A stretch of 64,000 bases of DNA from Pseudomonas sp. NFACC02 (GTDB lineage Bacteria; Pseudomonadota; Gammaproteobacteria; Pseudomonadales; Pseudomonadaceae). The number at the start of each line of letters is the position of its first letter. Within the stretch, counting starts at the first letter, position 1. This document shows positions 8,381-17,117 of the stretch, piece by piece. Under the pieces are notes generated by a model. The model made no database searches, was not told the origin of the DNA, and was given only the letters and a program-made list of their open reading frames with translations. The translations under genes and the position numbers were made by a program. The DNA lies in contig NZ_FOEO01000009.1 in NCBI RefSeq assembly GCF_900110765.1, positions 1-64,000 of the forward strand. The letters run 5' to 3'.

Positions 8381-9319
8381 ATGGAATTGTCTAAATTTTC
8401 GACGTCCCTGGACTTTCAGGATCAACGCTTGAAATACCTCTTTCTCAGCTATCAGCTAGGATCGATGCGCGCCGCCGCAGACCAGCTTGGGATTGCCGCT
8501 TCTTCGGTCAGCCGGCAAATCAGTTTGTTGCAGTCAGAATTGAGCATCGATCTGATCGAGACCGGCACCCACCGTATCCGTCTCACAGAAGCTGGCATGG
8601 CCACGGTGGATTACTATCGTGCACGGGCGGGTCAACATGAGGCACTTATCAACCGCCTGAACGAATTGCGCGGGCAGCATCTCGGCAAAACCACCGTGGC
8701 CGTTGGTGAGGGATTGTTCGGCGCGCAGTTGATCGGCAAGCTACAGAGCTTTTTCAACGCCTACCCTGGCCTGCACACCGAGATCCTGATTGCGCCGACC
8801 CTGGAGGTCCAGCATCGGGTGATGGAGGATCAGGCGCAGATCGGCGTGCTGTTCGCGCCGCACCCCAACCCCGGCTTGCGCCGCCAATTCGGCATCAAAC
8901 AGCCGCTAAGGGCTATCGTCCATCCCGATCATCCACTGGCCGGCCAGAAATCGATCACACTGGAACAACTGTCGAGCATGGAACTGGTGTTGCCCAGCCG
9001 AGGCTATCGGGTGCGTGAGCTCGTCACCTTATCCTGCAAAGGCAAGCCGTTTGTCATCGAGCCAACGATCACCGCAAACTCGCTGCAGGTGATCATCGAC
9101 TTCGTCAAGGCGAACATGGCCAGCACCTTACTGGCCGAGGTCATGATCCAACCGGAACTCAAGGCCGGGACGCTTGTGGCACTGGAAGTGGAATGCCCGG
9201 AGATGAACAGCACTGAACTTCAAATCATTCGCCGCCAGTCACGCAAACTTCCGCCGGTGACCCAGGAACTGATTCGCCATCTGGCGCGATCGATCAGCAA
9301 GTTGAGCATGACTGACTGA
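8381..9319 (+). CDS. LysR-family transcriptional regulator
   Basis: 312 residues. The N-terminal HTH is visible (GSMRAAADQLGIAASSVSRQISLLQSEL, residues ~27-54), followed by a LysR substrate-binding domain (GEGLFGAQLIGKL... to ~300). The N-terminus is about 12 residues longer than typical LysR proteins. It converges with the transporter-porin-iac operon to its right, sharing a 61-base gap, and may control that operon or the transporter. Effector unknown; an indolic acid is a guess from context. Confidence 0.8.
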   Translation: MELSKFSTSLDFQDQRLKYLFLSYQLGSMRAAADQLGIAASSVSRQISLLQSELSIDLIETGTHRIRLTEAGMATVDYYRARAGQHEALINRLNELRGQHLGKTTVAVGEGLFGAQLIGKLQSFFNAYPGLHTEILIAPTLEVQHRVMEDQAQIGVLFAPHPNPGLRRQFGIKQPLRAIVHPDHPLAGQKSITLEQLSSMELVLPSRGYRVRELVTLSCKGKPFVIEPTITANSLQVIIDFVKANMASTLLAEVMIQPELKAGTLVALEVECPEMNSTELQIIRRQSRKLPPVTQELIRHLARSISKLSMTD

Positions 9320-9336
9320 GACCTGCCCATACAAAA

Positions 9337-9365
9337 AAGGCGGAGGGCATCTAGCCGTCCGCCTT
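9337..9365 (-). terminator. Terminator of the second iac/porin/transporter operon
   Basis: AAGGCGGA (9337-9344) pairs with TCCGCCTT (9358-9365). On the minus strand the stem is followed by TTTTTGT, so it ends leftward transcription from the transporter gene at 9381. Confidence 0.75.
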
Positions 9366-9380
9366 CGTGGGCAGGTGACC

Positions 9381-10685
9381 TTAACGCGGTAGATCAGGTT
9401 GGCGGCGGATGCTGAATAGCGTGCCGGTGGTGATCAGGCCGAACACAATCAACATCACCGAAACCGGCCATGCCGAGTGGAAGGCGCCGAACAACGCTGT
9501 CGCCGCCAACGGTGCGAGCCCGCCGGAAAAGATAGACGCAATCTCATGCCCCAGCGCCATGCCGGAGTAGCGCACGTGGGCCGGAAACAGCTCGCCCATC
9601 AGCGCCGGCTGGGTGCCGATCATCGCGCCGTGGCAGAACGCGAGACCCACCAGCAGTGCCACGTAAACAAAGCCACTGACGTGGGTGTCGATCAGCCAGA
9701 AGAACGGAAACGCAAACAATACAAGGCTGATCGAGCCAATGGCGTAGACCGTGCGTCGACCGATGATGTCCGACAGCCAGCCCCAAAAAAGAATGGTAAA
9801 GGCCTCGACGATCATCGCGACCATCACCCCGCCCAGGACTGTCTGGGTGTTCAAGCCGGTGAGTTTCGCGTAAGCCATTACAAAGGCAAGGAAGATATAG
9901 GCGCAGCTGTTCTCCGCCATGCGCAGGCCCATGGCCTGGAACACCTCCTTGGGATGTTTGCGCAGCACTTCCATCGCCGGTGGGTGTTTGACCGTCGCCC
10001 GTTGCGCGGCGGCATCTTCGAAATCCCGGCTCTCCGGCAGGTTACGGCGAATATAGATACCGACGCCGAAGACCAGGACACTGGCCAGGAACGGCAGGCG
10101 CCAGCCCCAGCTCATGAAGTCTTCATGCGGCAACATCTGCACCAGGTAGAACGCTGCCGCAGAGAGTACGAAACCGCCGGAAACACCCAGTTGACTCCAG
10201 GCCGCGTAGAACCCGACGCGATTGGCCGGCGCATTTTCGCTGATCATCAGCACGCCACCGCCCCACTCTCCGCCAGAGGCAATCCCCTGGGCAATGCGTA
10301 ACAACACCAGTGTGACGGGCGCCAGATAACCCGCTTGTTCGAAGGTTGGCAATAACCCCATCAGGAAGGTCGAGACGCCCATGATGCTCAGGGTCATGAC
10401 CAGTGCTTTCTTGCGCCCGTTTCTATCGCCGATATGGCCGAAGATGATCCCGCCCAGCGGCCTGGCGAAAAACCCTACCGCAAAACCTGCGAACGCTCCC
10501 ATGGTGCCGAGTACCGGGTCCGTGCCGGCCGGGAAGAACAAAGGGCCAAAGATCAGCGCCGCGGCCGTGCCGTACAGAAAGAAGTCATACCATTCCAGCG
10601 CGTTGCCGAATACTGAGGCGATAACGATTCGGCGCATGGTAGAAGAGCTGGGTGTATGGGTAACGCCTGTCTTGAAATTACTCAT
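9381..10685 (-). CDS. MFS metabolite:H+ symporter (MHS family)
   Basis: 434 residues with 12 predicted membrane segments. MHS-family marks are GNALEWYDFFLYG near the N-terminus, the loop 2-3 motif GHIGDRNGRKK, and RIAQGIASGGEWGGG. Family members import organic acids such as 2-oxoglutarate, shikimate or aromatic acids by proton symport. It follows the OprD-type porin by 27 bases at the end of the second iac operon, so uptake of IAA or a related aromatic acid is the natural inference. Ends at a rho-independent terminator. Confidence 0.82.
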   Translation of the reverse strand: MSNFKTGVTHTPSSSTMRRIVIASVFGNALEWYDFFLYGTAAALIFGPLFFPAGTDPVLGTMGAFAGFAVGFFARPLGGIIFGHIGDRNGRKKALVMTLSIMGVSTFLMGLLPTFEQAGYLAPVTLVLLRIAQGIASGGEWGGGVLMISENAPANRVGFYAAWSQLGVSGGFVLSAAAFYLVQMLPHEDFMSWGWRLPFLASVLVFGVGIYIRRNLPESRDFEDAAAQRATVKHPPAMEVLRKHPKEVFQAMGLRMAENSCAYIFLAFVMAYAKLTGLNTQTVLGGVMVAMIVEAFTILFWGWLSDIIGRRTVYAIGSISLVLFAFPFFWLIDTHVSGFVYVALLVGLAFCHGAMIGTQPALMGELFPAHVRYSGMALGHEIASIFSGGLAPLAATALFGAFHSAWPVSVMLIVFGLITTGTLFSIRRQPDLPR

Positions 10686-10712
10686 TTACTTCTCCAGACC
10701 GAGCCCGGCGGC

Positions 10713-11960
10713 TCACCAGATTTTCCAGGTGTATGAAGTGACGAAACGGTATTCGTCATAGTTGTTCCCGTACTTCTGCTTGATGTTGAAATTCTTCAAA
10801 TCAAAGCTCAGGTTTTTCAGTGGGCCGTCCTGCACCACATAGGAAAGGAAAATATTGCGCTCGCTTTCCTGGTCGTGACTCAATCCTTCACCCCGATCGA
10901 TATCGGTGCCCTTGATGTAACGCGTGAACAGCCGCAGGCCGGGTAACCCAAGGGGCGCGAAGTCATAGCCGTAGCGCACCGACCAGGAACGCTCGTCCGG
11001 ACGGATAAACGGCAGTCCGGCCCAGTTCGGCAGGTACGGTTGCGGCACGTAGCCATTGAGCGTGGGGAACACCGTTTCACCCAGCATGCGTTGATAGCTG
11101 ACACCCACCATGTGTGCGCCTTTATGCAGGGTCAGCAGGCCGCTGTAAGATCGGTTGTCGACATTGCCCGCCAGGGCGCTGCCATTTTCGCTATTGTTGA
11201 AATAACCCAGGTCGGTCTTCAGAACGTAGCCATCACCCAGGTCAAGCGAATGCTTCAGGCCGGCATAATGCTGTTGGTAAATATCGTTGAGCACTCCGTA
11301 AAAGTAAGTGACCCGAAGCGCTGGCGTGAGGGAATAAGTGGCGCCACCGAAGTCCAGCCCCTTACTGTCCAGATCATCGGTGGAGCCGTACTTGTACAAC
11401 TGCTCATGATTGGACGATTGCCGGGTGACACTTGACCAGAAGCGCCCACCCGTCAATTCCAACCGGTCGATTTCACGACTGTTGACCACTGCACCTTGAT
11501 AGATGGTATCGAGCTGACGACTGGGGTCATTGGAAGCGACCGGCAGATCAGGTTTCTGATCGCCGATCTTCAGTTCGGTTTTCGAGTAGCGTAACTTGAG
11601 CGTTCCCCCGGCTCGGCTGTAATCATTGGCCGTCTTCTGGTCTTGCACGCTGAAGGGTAATGACCCGTCATTGCCGGTGGCGTCCAGTCGCACTGCATAT
11701 TGGGCGTTGGCATCAAAACCGATGGCCAGCGGGCTGTCGGTATAACCGGACCGGAATTGCAAATCGAATCCTTGAGACCAGTTCCCGACCTGGGAGGTGG
11801 GTGCATCGCTGTTTGTGAAGTTACGGTTTAAATAAAGGTTTCTGAAGTTCAGGGACAGTTGGCTCTCATCCAGCAGATCGGCATGTGCCGCCCACGGAAG
11901 CATGAACCCCAACAAACCCGCGTACTGAATTGCATGCACAGGCAAAGCCAGCTTTGACAT
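10713..11960 (-). CDS. OprD-family outer-membrane porin
   Basis: 415 residues from the ATG at 11960; a longer frame begins with a non-signal segment. The first 27 residues form a signal peptide ending AHA, then DLLDESQLSLNFRNLYLNR, the typical OprD beginning. The rest alternates polar and aromatic beta-strands and ends in YTWKIW. OprD proteins are 18-stranded specific channels for small carboxylates or basic amino acids. Its position between iacF copy 2 (115 bases upstream) and the MHS symporter suggests outer- and inner-membrane passage for the same substrate. Confidence 0.85.
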   Translation of the reverse strand: MSKLALPVHAIQYAGLLGFMLPWAAHADLLDESQLSLNFRNLYLNRNFTNSDAPTSQVGNWSQGFDLQFRSGYTDSPLAIGFDANAQYAVRLDATGNDGSLPFSVQDQKTANDYSRAGGTLKLRYSKTELKIGDQKPDLPVASNDPSRQLDTIYQGAVVNSREIDRLELTGGRFWSSVTRQSSNHEQLYKYGSTDDLDSKGLDFGGATYSLTPALRVTYFYGVLNDIYQQHYAGLKHSLDLGDGYVLKTDLGYFNNSENGSALAGNVDNRSYSGLLTLHKGAHMVGVSYQRMLGETVFPTLNGYVPQPYLPNWAGLPFIRPDERSWSVRYGYDFAPLGLPGLRLFTRYIKGTDIDRGEGLSHDQESERNIFLSYVVQDGPLKNLSFDLKNFNIKQKYGNNYDEYRFVTSYTWKIW

Positions 11961-12075
11961 GGTTACATCCGTTCTGAATAGCCACGATTGGGAGCAGAAT
12001 TCCAAAGACATGGCAGTGAATGAACAGCGCGGATCTGACGCCCGCTGCTGTCAGCTTTTTTGTATTTATTATTTT

Positions 12076-13032
12076 TCAGATATCCAGAACCAGGCGCTTT
12101 GAGCGCGACCTGGAACAGCACAACAACATCTGGTCGTTAGCCGAACGTTCCTCCTCGGTCAGGTAGACATCGCGATGGTCAGGCTGCCCTTCAAGCACAT
12201 CACACAGGCAGGTTCCGCACACGCCCTGTTCGCAGGACACTTCGATTTCGATACCTGTTTCGGCAAGGGCCTGTACGATGCTCTGCCCCGCCTGCACCTG
12301 GACGGTCTTGCCACTGCGGGCAGCGTGTACTTCAAAGGCTTCGCCCGAGTTGTCGACCTCGACTTGAAAGTATTCGCGATGTATCTGCTCATCCGGGTAG
12401 CCCGCCGCACGGGCGCCACCGATCACCCAATCCATGAAGCCGGACGGGCCGCAGGTATAGACATGAATGTCATTGACTGTGGTGCCGAGCACACTGATCA
12501 GGTCCAGCTTGCTGGCCGGCTCATCGTCGAAGTGAGTGGTCACTCGATGGGCAAAGGGCGCCGCAGCCAGCTCCTCCAGAAAGGCTGCGTGGCTGAGTGA
12601 GCGGCCGCAATAATGGAGTTCAAACTCAGCGTTTCGAGCATGAAGGGCATAGGCCATGGCGATCATCGGCGTGATGCCGATCCCACCCCCGATCAATAGC
12701 GAGTGCCGCGCGTTACGGGCGAGTGGAAACAAGTTGCGGGGTGCGCTGATCGTCAGGGTTGTGCCTTCACGCAGCGTCGCATGCACCGCTTGCGAACCGC
12801 CACGCGAAGCCGGGTCTTTGAGCACTCCCAAGCGATAGCGGCCGGTATCGGCCGGATCGCCACACAGCGAATACTGACGGATCAATCCACCGGGCAAATG
12901 CACGTCGACGTGCGCTCCGGCCTCGAACACCGGTAACCGCTCACCGCCGGATGAACATAAATCGAACACCAGCACTCCAGCCCCCTGCTGGTGAACGTTG
13001 CGCACCACGACATTCAATAGGACATCTTTCAT
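12076..13032 (-). CDS. iacF: IacF-type Rieske-oxygenase reductase, copy 2
   Basis: 318 residues from the ATG at 13032, which has GGGAATG upstream and matches the start of the other copy at 18077. Domains in order: FAD/FMN-binding beta-barrel (RQYSLCGDP), NAD-binding domain (GGGIGITPM), and a C-terminal plant-type [2Fe-2S] ferredoxin domain (SCEQGVCGTC, last Cys in LLCCS). It passes electrons from NADH to the Rieske oxygenase encoded immediately upstream. It is clearly more divergent from copy 1 (17118-18077) than the oxygenase alpha subunits are from each other. Fourth residual iac-like gene before the porin. Confidence 0.88.
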   Translation of the reverse strand: MKDVLLNVVVRNVHQQGAGVLVFDLCSSGGERLPVFEAGAHVDVHLPGGLIRQYSLCGDPADTGRYRLGVLKDPASRGGSQAVHATLREGTTLTISAPRNLFPLARNARHSLLIGGGIGITPMIAMAYALHARNAEFELHYCGRSLSHAAFLEELAAAPFAHRVTTHFDDEPASKLDLISVLGTTVNDIHVYTCGPSGFMDWVIGGARAAGYPDEQIHREYFQVEVDNSGEAFEVHAARSGKTVQVQAGQSIVQALAETGIEIEVSCEQGVCGTCLCDVLEGQPDHRDVYLTEEERSANDQMLLCCSRSRSKRLVLDI

Positions 13033-13052
13033 CGGTTCATTCCCGACCATGA

Positions 13053-13529
13053 TCAAAGGATGTAACCGATACCCGCGAGGGTATCGTCGGCGTTGATCAG
13101 ACGGATCAGCTTGCGCTGAATCTTGAAGCCGTCACCGTCACGCTCCAGTTCGTAAACAATGTCAGCGCTGTAGTGCTTGAGTGACTCCTTGCGAAACTCG
13201 CGCACGTTTTGCGCGCAGCGCACGGTCACGTTTGCTCCACGCTCGGACAGCACGCGAAAGCGCGACAGTGTTCGCACCGTACGTGGCTGAGGGCTGGTGG
13301 AAATCGACTCACCACCGGTCAGGCGCTGGACGCGCAGTTCCCGCATGTGATGATCGTCATAGGCGTAATTCAGGCTGTTTTCGAAATCCTGTTCTTTTGG
13401 GTCGATAGGGATGACGTACGTGCCCTTGCCAGACCAGAGGCTCAACCAGTTTTCGAATTCGCCATGGTCAAGCATGTCGCCTTCCTGCCAGATGAAAGCG
13501 GTGACTTCGTTCAGCAATTTCAGATTCAT
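13053..13529 (-). CDS. iacD: IacD-type Rieske oxygenase beta subunit, copy 2
   Basis: 158 residues, full length for aromatic-ring-hydroxylating dioxygenase small subunits (NTF2-like fold, structural role in an alpha3beta3 hexamer). It contains FIWQEGDMLDHGE and YAYDDHHMRELRVQRLTGG, shared word for word with copy 1 at 18880-19356. By hand count 34 of 158 residues differ between the copies (about 78% identity). It lies 16 bases after the alpha gene and 20 bases before the reductase, so alpha, beta and reductase form a unit. Confidence 0.9.
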   Translation of the reverse strand: MNLKLLNEVTAFIWQEGDMLDHGEFENWLSLWSGKGTYVIPIDPKEQDFENSLNYAYDDHHMRELRVQRLTGGESISTSPQPRTVRTLSRFRVLSERGANVTVRCAQNVREFRKESLKHYSADIVYELERDGDGFKIQRKLIRLINADDTLAGIGYIL

Positions 13530-13545
13530 CAGAGTCCTCCGCCGG

Positions 13546-14820
13546 TTATGCCGACATCATTTTTTGCCATTGTTTGTAGGCCGCGCGCATTCCGGTCTCG
13601 GCACTCACATCGCTGCGCAAGCCGTCTTGCGTAGGGGTTTCGCCTGGCAAACCACGGTTGAGCATGATCCACAGGTCCTCTCCGGCGCTGGCCCCCTTCT
13701 GTACGCGCTCCCAGGCCTCGGAATCGTCCGGCGTACCGAAACCCATGGGGCCCTGGAAGTGCTCATGCAGGCGCAGGCGATAGCGATTGGCGACTGCCGG
13801 GCCACCGTCCATGGTGATCACCGAGTGATGGATTTCGGTTTCGGTGACCGAGATCGGTTGCAGTACCCGAAAGAACGCCATGGAGCAGGCAACATTGGGA
13901 AACAGGTTGAGGTTGAAACCCGAACCGCCCACCGCACGCACGATGCGACGCACCTGTTGCTCTTCGATACCCTCGTCACGAAGCTCTGCGGCCAGTCCTT
14001 CGAAGCGTTCCGGGATGGGTTTGTCCAGATCGGCTTCAAGATCCACAAGGTCAGGGATCATCACCATCACGCTGTGACCATTGCCGAGGTCTTCCACATA
14101 GCCAGGCCCGGTGACAAAGTCGAAGAGCTTCAGGGTCTCTTCGTCCACCGATGACAGAAACGATTTGTGTACCAGCGGAAAGTGATAGGCGTCGGTGGTG
14201 TTTTCCAGCTGGATTTTCCAGTTGCCAGGGAAACGAAAACGATGCTCGCCCGGAACCTTGATCGGGTAACCCGCGCCCTGCTTCATGAACAGGTCCATCC
14301 ACTTTTTCGCCGGGCCAAGGAAGTCCACCAACGGCTCGATATCGGCCTTGAACGTGGCGAATAACATGCCGGCATACTCTTCGACACGCAGGCTCACGAG
14401 GGGCAATTCAGCCTTGTCGAGGCAATCACCATAGCTTTCCGGATGTGGCACACCCCGCAACGAGCCATCCAGGGCGTAACTCCAGCCGTGGTAGGGACAC
14501 ACGAAACTGTTGGTCTTGCCCTTCTTGTGTTCACACACCGTGGCGCCGCGATGGCGGCAGCGGTTGAGGTGCACATGAACCTGTTTCTTGCGGTCGCGCA
14601 CCACGATCACCGGCTGTTTGCCAATAAAGGTGCTTTTGTAACTGCCCGGTTCGGGGATCTCGCTGACATGCGCGACCCAGACCCACGTGCTGTAGAAAAT
14701 CTTGTCCAGTTCTGCGTCGAACAACTTGGCGTCGGTGTACAGCGAGGTGTGAACACGGTCGGACTGGACCAGCCCGGCAGGGCTGACGTCCAGGTTCACA
14801 GCGTCAATACGGTTAGTCAC
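13546..14820 (-). CDS. iacC: IacC-type Rieske oxygenase alpha subunit, copy 2
   Basis: 424 residues. The N-terminal Rieske centre is CRHRG...CPYHGW (C88, H90, C108, H111). The catalytic domain has D210, H213 and H218 in NTTDAYHFPLVHKSF, with the third iron ligand probably in GTPDDSEAW (D365/D366). In characterised iac pathways IacC/IacD acts late, turning the dioxindole-type acetic acid into catechol. It differs from copy 1 at 41 of 424 positions; most changes are in the first 170 residues, and residues 301-394 are identical. Whether it has a different substrate is open. Confidence 0.9.
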   Translation of the reverse strand: MTNRIDAVNLDVSPAGLVQSDRVHTSLYTDAKLFDAELDKIFYSTWVWVAHVSEIPEPGSYKSTFIGKQPVIVVRDRKKQVHVHLNRCRHRGATVCEHKKGKTNSFVCPYHGWSYALDGSLRGVPHPESYGDCLDKAELPLVSLRVEEYAGMLFATFKADIEPLVDFLGPAKKWMDLFMKQGAGYPIKVPGEHRFRFPGNWKIQLENTTDAYHFPLVHKSFLSSVDEETLKLFDFVTGPGYVEDLGNGHSVMVMIPDLVDLEADLDKPIPERFEGLAAELRDEGIEEQQVRRIVRAVGGSGFNLNLFPNVACSMAFFRVLQPISVTETEIHHSVITMDGGPAVANRYRLRLHEHFQGPMGFGTPDDSEAWERVQKGASAGEDLWIMLNRGLPGETPTQDGLRSDVSAETGMRAAYKQWQKMMSA

Positions 14821-14841
14821 GGTAATGTCCTGTTATTGATT

Positions 14842-15960
14842 TCAAGCGTCGGCGTTGTGATTCAGGGAGACCGCCGCAATGGCGCAGAGCCGTGCGTCGT
14901 CGCCCTTGCGCCCGATCAGTTGCAAGCTGGTTTTGATGGAAGAATCCGGATAAGCAATTGGCACGCTGAGGGCCGGATGGCCGCTCAAGTTGAATGGCCG
15001 CAGATAACGGGTCAGATCGATCACCGACTCGCCTTGTCGCACATCAGCCAAAAGCGGAGGCAGGCGCGGCAAACCTGGCAGGACAAGCGCGTCGAAATGT
15101 TCCAGCAACTGGTCGACTTGCTGGCTGAACGCCAGGCGTATTGAATCTGCTGCAAGCAGTGCTTCTGTGTCGGTTGTCGCTGCTTTCAGCAGACGCGCTT
15201 CAACGTCCGCACCCAACAGGCCCTGGCCGGTGTATTGGCCGAAAGCCGCCCAGGTTTCGGCATTGATGACCGTCAGTGCAGCGTCGAATGCCGGGTCAAG
15301 AAGCGGCATCGAGACGGGTTCCCACGTCCAGCCTCGATGCGTCATCGCATCACGTATGGCTGTATCAATGGCTGGATCACAGGCCACGCCGACCAGACCA
15401 ACGCGCACGTGCTCAGGCGGGCTCTGCGCAACGAACGTGCCGTCCATTGCAGACATGGCAGCCACAAGCGTGTCCAGGTCCCGAGCCATGGGGCCAACGC
15501 AATCGAGAGAACTGGATGCCGGATACACGCCTGCACGGCTCAAACGGTTGAAGGTCGGCTTGAGTCCAAACACACCGCAACAGGCCGCGGGCATCCGCAC
15601 AGAGCCGCCTGTGTCAGTACCCACCGCCACATCCACAGCACCCTGAGCGACAATTACCGCCGAGCCGCTGGAAGAACCACCCGGTATCCGTTCGGGTGCC
15701 TGCGGATTGATCGGCGTCCCTGCCCACTCGTTGATGCCGGATACGCCGAAGGCCAACTCATGCAGAACAGTCTTGCCAATGACCTGCCAACCACTGTCGA
15801 GCAGTGCCTGCACGACCGTTGCGTGTTTCTGCGCCGGCGCCGCCGTTTCAAAGGCGCGACTGCCACAGCGGGTTGGCCAGCCTGCAACATCCAGCGTGTC
15901 CTTGATGGCGACGGTCAGTCCCTGACCTCCCAGGCAGCCTTCGATGATCAGCGGGCTCAT
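14842..15960 (-). CDS. iacH: IacH-type amidase-family protein, copy 2
   Basis: 372 residues from the ATG at 15960, which overlaps the stop of the preceding gene by 4 bases (ATGA), implying coupled translation. The amidase-signature triad is complete: K20 in VAIKDT, S96 in PGGSSSGS and nucleophile S120 in TDTGGSVRMPA. It would hydrolyse an amide bond; the true substrate of IacH is not settled, and opening of a lactam or release of a side chain are possibilities. Only moderately similar to the other copy (23369-24493), unlike the near-identical oxygenases. Confidence 0.85.
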   Translation of the reverse strand: MSPLIIEGCLGGQGLTVAIKDTLDVAGWPTRCGSRAFETAAPAQKHATVVQALLDSGWQVIGKTVLHELAFGVSGINEWAGTPINPQAPERIPGGSSSGSAVIVAQGAVDVAVGTDTGGSVRMPAACCGVFGLKPTFNRLSRAGVYPASSSLDCVGPMARDLDTLVAAMSAMDGTFVAQSPPEHVRVGLVGVACDPAIDTAIRDAMTHRGWTWEPVSMPLLDPAFDAALTVINAETWAAFGQYTGQGLLGADVEARLLKAATTDTEALLAADSIRLAFSQQVDQLLEHFDALVLPGLPRLPPLLADVRQGESVIDLTRYLRPFNLSGHPALSVPIAYPDSSIKTSLQLIGRKGDDARLCAIAAVSLNHNADA

Positions 15961-16463
15961 GCTTGCGCCCCCTGAACATTCTCGAGACTGCATGCCTCAA
16001 GGCGTTCGGTGGTAAAAGACGAGATGAGCCAGGCGCCTGCCTCCCGGATAAACTCCAGGTTGAGTGCGGCAACGATTAATTCGGCCTGGCCCGAGTCATA
16101 GCGGCTGATTTGCTGCATCAACCAGCGGCCCTTGGCCTGATGACCGTCAACCGTGATCTGTTCGCCGGAAAGAAAATGCGCATTGAACTGAAAATGACGA
16201 TTGGGCGGTAGGTACCCCATCAGCATCGCAACGATTGCCTCACGCCCTACCCTTCGCCCGAACTTGGCGGCATATCCCGATCCAAGTCCCTGCCATACCG
16301 CGTCGTCACAGAACAGCTGAGCCAGTGCATCGGCGCGCTCGTCGGGGCCAGGAACGTCGCACAACGCCATATACCGATTCAGTAAAAGACGAATCGCCGA
16401 CTCAGCCTCAAGCACCCGAATGCGCTCGACTAACACCGTGATGTCGGAAGTGGGAGGGTTCAT
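15957..16463 (-). CDS. iacI: IacI-type NTF2/SnoaL-like protein, copy 2
   Basis: 168 residues. A small single-domain protein with an N-terminal helix (IRVLEAESAIRLLLNRYMALCDVPG) and a cone-like NTF2/SnoaL fold pattern. The family includes the iac gene product IacI, of unresolved function. It heads the second iac operon: ATGA overlap with iacH, then iacC, iacD, iacF, porin and transporter. The paralogue at 22846 shares the layout but is quite diverged. Confidence 0.75.
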   Translation of the reverse strand: MNPPTSDITVLVERIRVLEAESAIRLLLNRYMALCDVPGPDERADALAQLFCDDAVWQGLGSGYAAKFGRRVGREAIVAMLMGYLPPNRHFQFNAHFLSGEQITVDGHQAKGRWLMQQISRYDSGQAELIVAALNLEFIREAGAWLISSFTTERLEACSLENVQGAQA

Positions 16464-16608
16464 GGGTGGGCTCCTGTCAACGTTTCAAAGCGATGACAGG
16501 AAATTAGCGTCAGGCAGACAGGGCAACAATCACAGGGATTGACGGACATGTTGCGTTTTACGCAACAACTTTATCTCCACTTGCCCCGCGTGAAGCGCCG
16601 CAGCAGGC
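16464..16608 (-). promoter_or_regulatory. Gap between iacG and the second iac operon, with a palindrome
   Basis: 145 bases. TGTTGCG (16549-16555) and CGCAACA (16561-16567) form a perfect inverted repeat around TTTTA. It lies 86 bases upstream of the iacI copy-2 start and 42 bases past the iacG stop, so it could be an operator or a weak 3' hairpin. The TACGTGAATTGTCAA box of the other iac promoters is absent. Confidence 0.4.
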
Positions 16609-17106
16609 TCAACAGGCCTTCGACGCTTGTCCCAGACGATGGTAGGCCCGGTTGAAATACACCAACCCCTCATCAGCACCGCTCTGGCGAATAGTCTGGA
16701 TCTCACAGTAGAAAATACTGTGGGATCCCACTTCGTGGACCTGCGCGATACGGCAATCGAAATTCACCAGCGCATCGAGCATCACCGGCGCACCGCTTTC
16801 CAGCGTGGTCCACTCGGTCACGGCGAAGCGTTCATCCATCGTCAACGTACGGTCGGCGAAGGCGCCGGACAGTTGTTGATGATCACCACACAAGGTGTTC
16901 ACGCAAATCGAGCCATTGCGCTTGAAATGCGCGTTGGAGTGGGAGGAACGGTTCATACACACCAACAGCGTGGGCGGTGAGTCGGTCACGCTGCACACCG
17001 CCGAGGCGGTAAAGCCGAACCGTCCCGCCACGCCATCAGTGGTGATGACCGACACGGCACCGCCCAGCATGGCCATTGCATTGCGAAAGCTGCTTACGTC
17101 TACCAT
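16609..17106 (-). CDS. iacG: Flavin reductase IacG
   Basis: 165 residues, the usual length for short-chain flavin reductases (HpaC-like, FMN-binding split barrel). Visible: ITTDGVAGRFGFTASAVCSV, SPPTLLVCMNRSSHSN and NTLCGDHQQLSGAF. It should supply reduced flavin to a two-component monooxygenase, most likely IacA encoded at the head of the same operon. It is the last gene of iacABCDEFG, 11 bases after iacF. Confidence 0.88.
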   Translation of the reverse strand: MVDVSSFRNAMAMLGGAVSVITTDGVAGRFGFTASAVCSVTDSPPTLLVCMNRSSHSNAHFKRNGSICVNTLCGDHQQLSGAFADRTLTMDERFAVTEWTTLESGAPVMLDALVNFDCRIAQVHEVGSHSIFYCEIQTIRQSGADEGLVYFNRAYHRLGQASKAC

Positions 17107-17117
17107 GGTCGTTCCCC

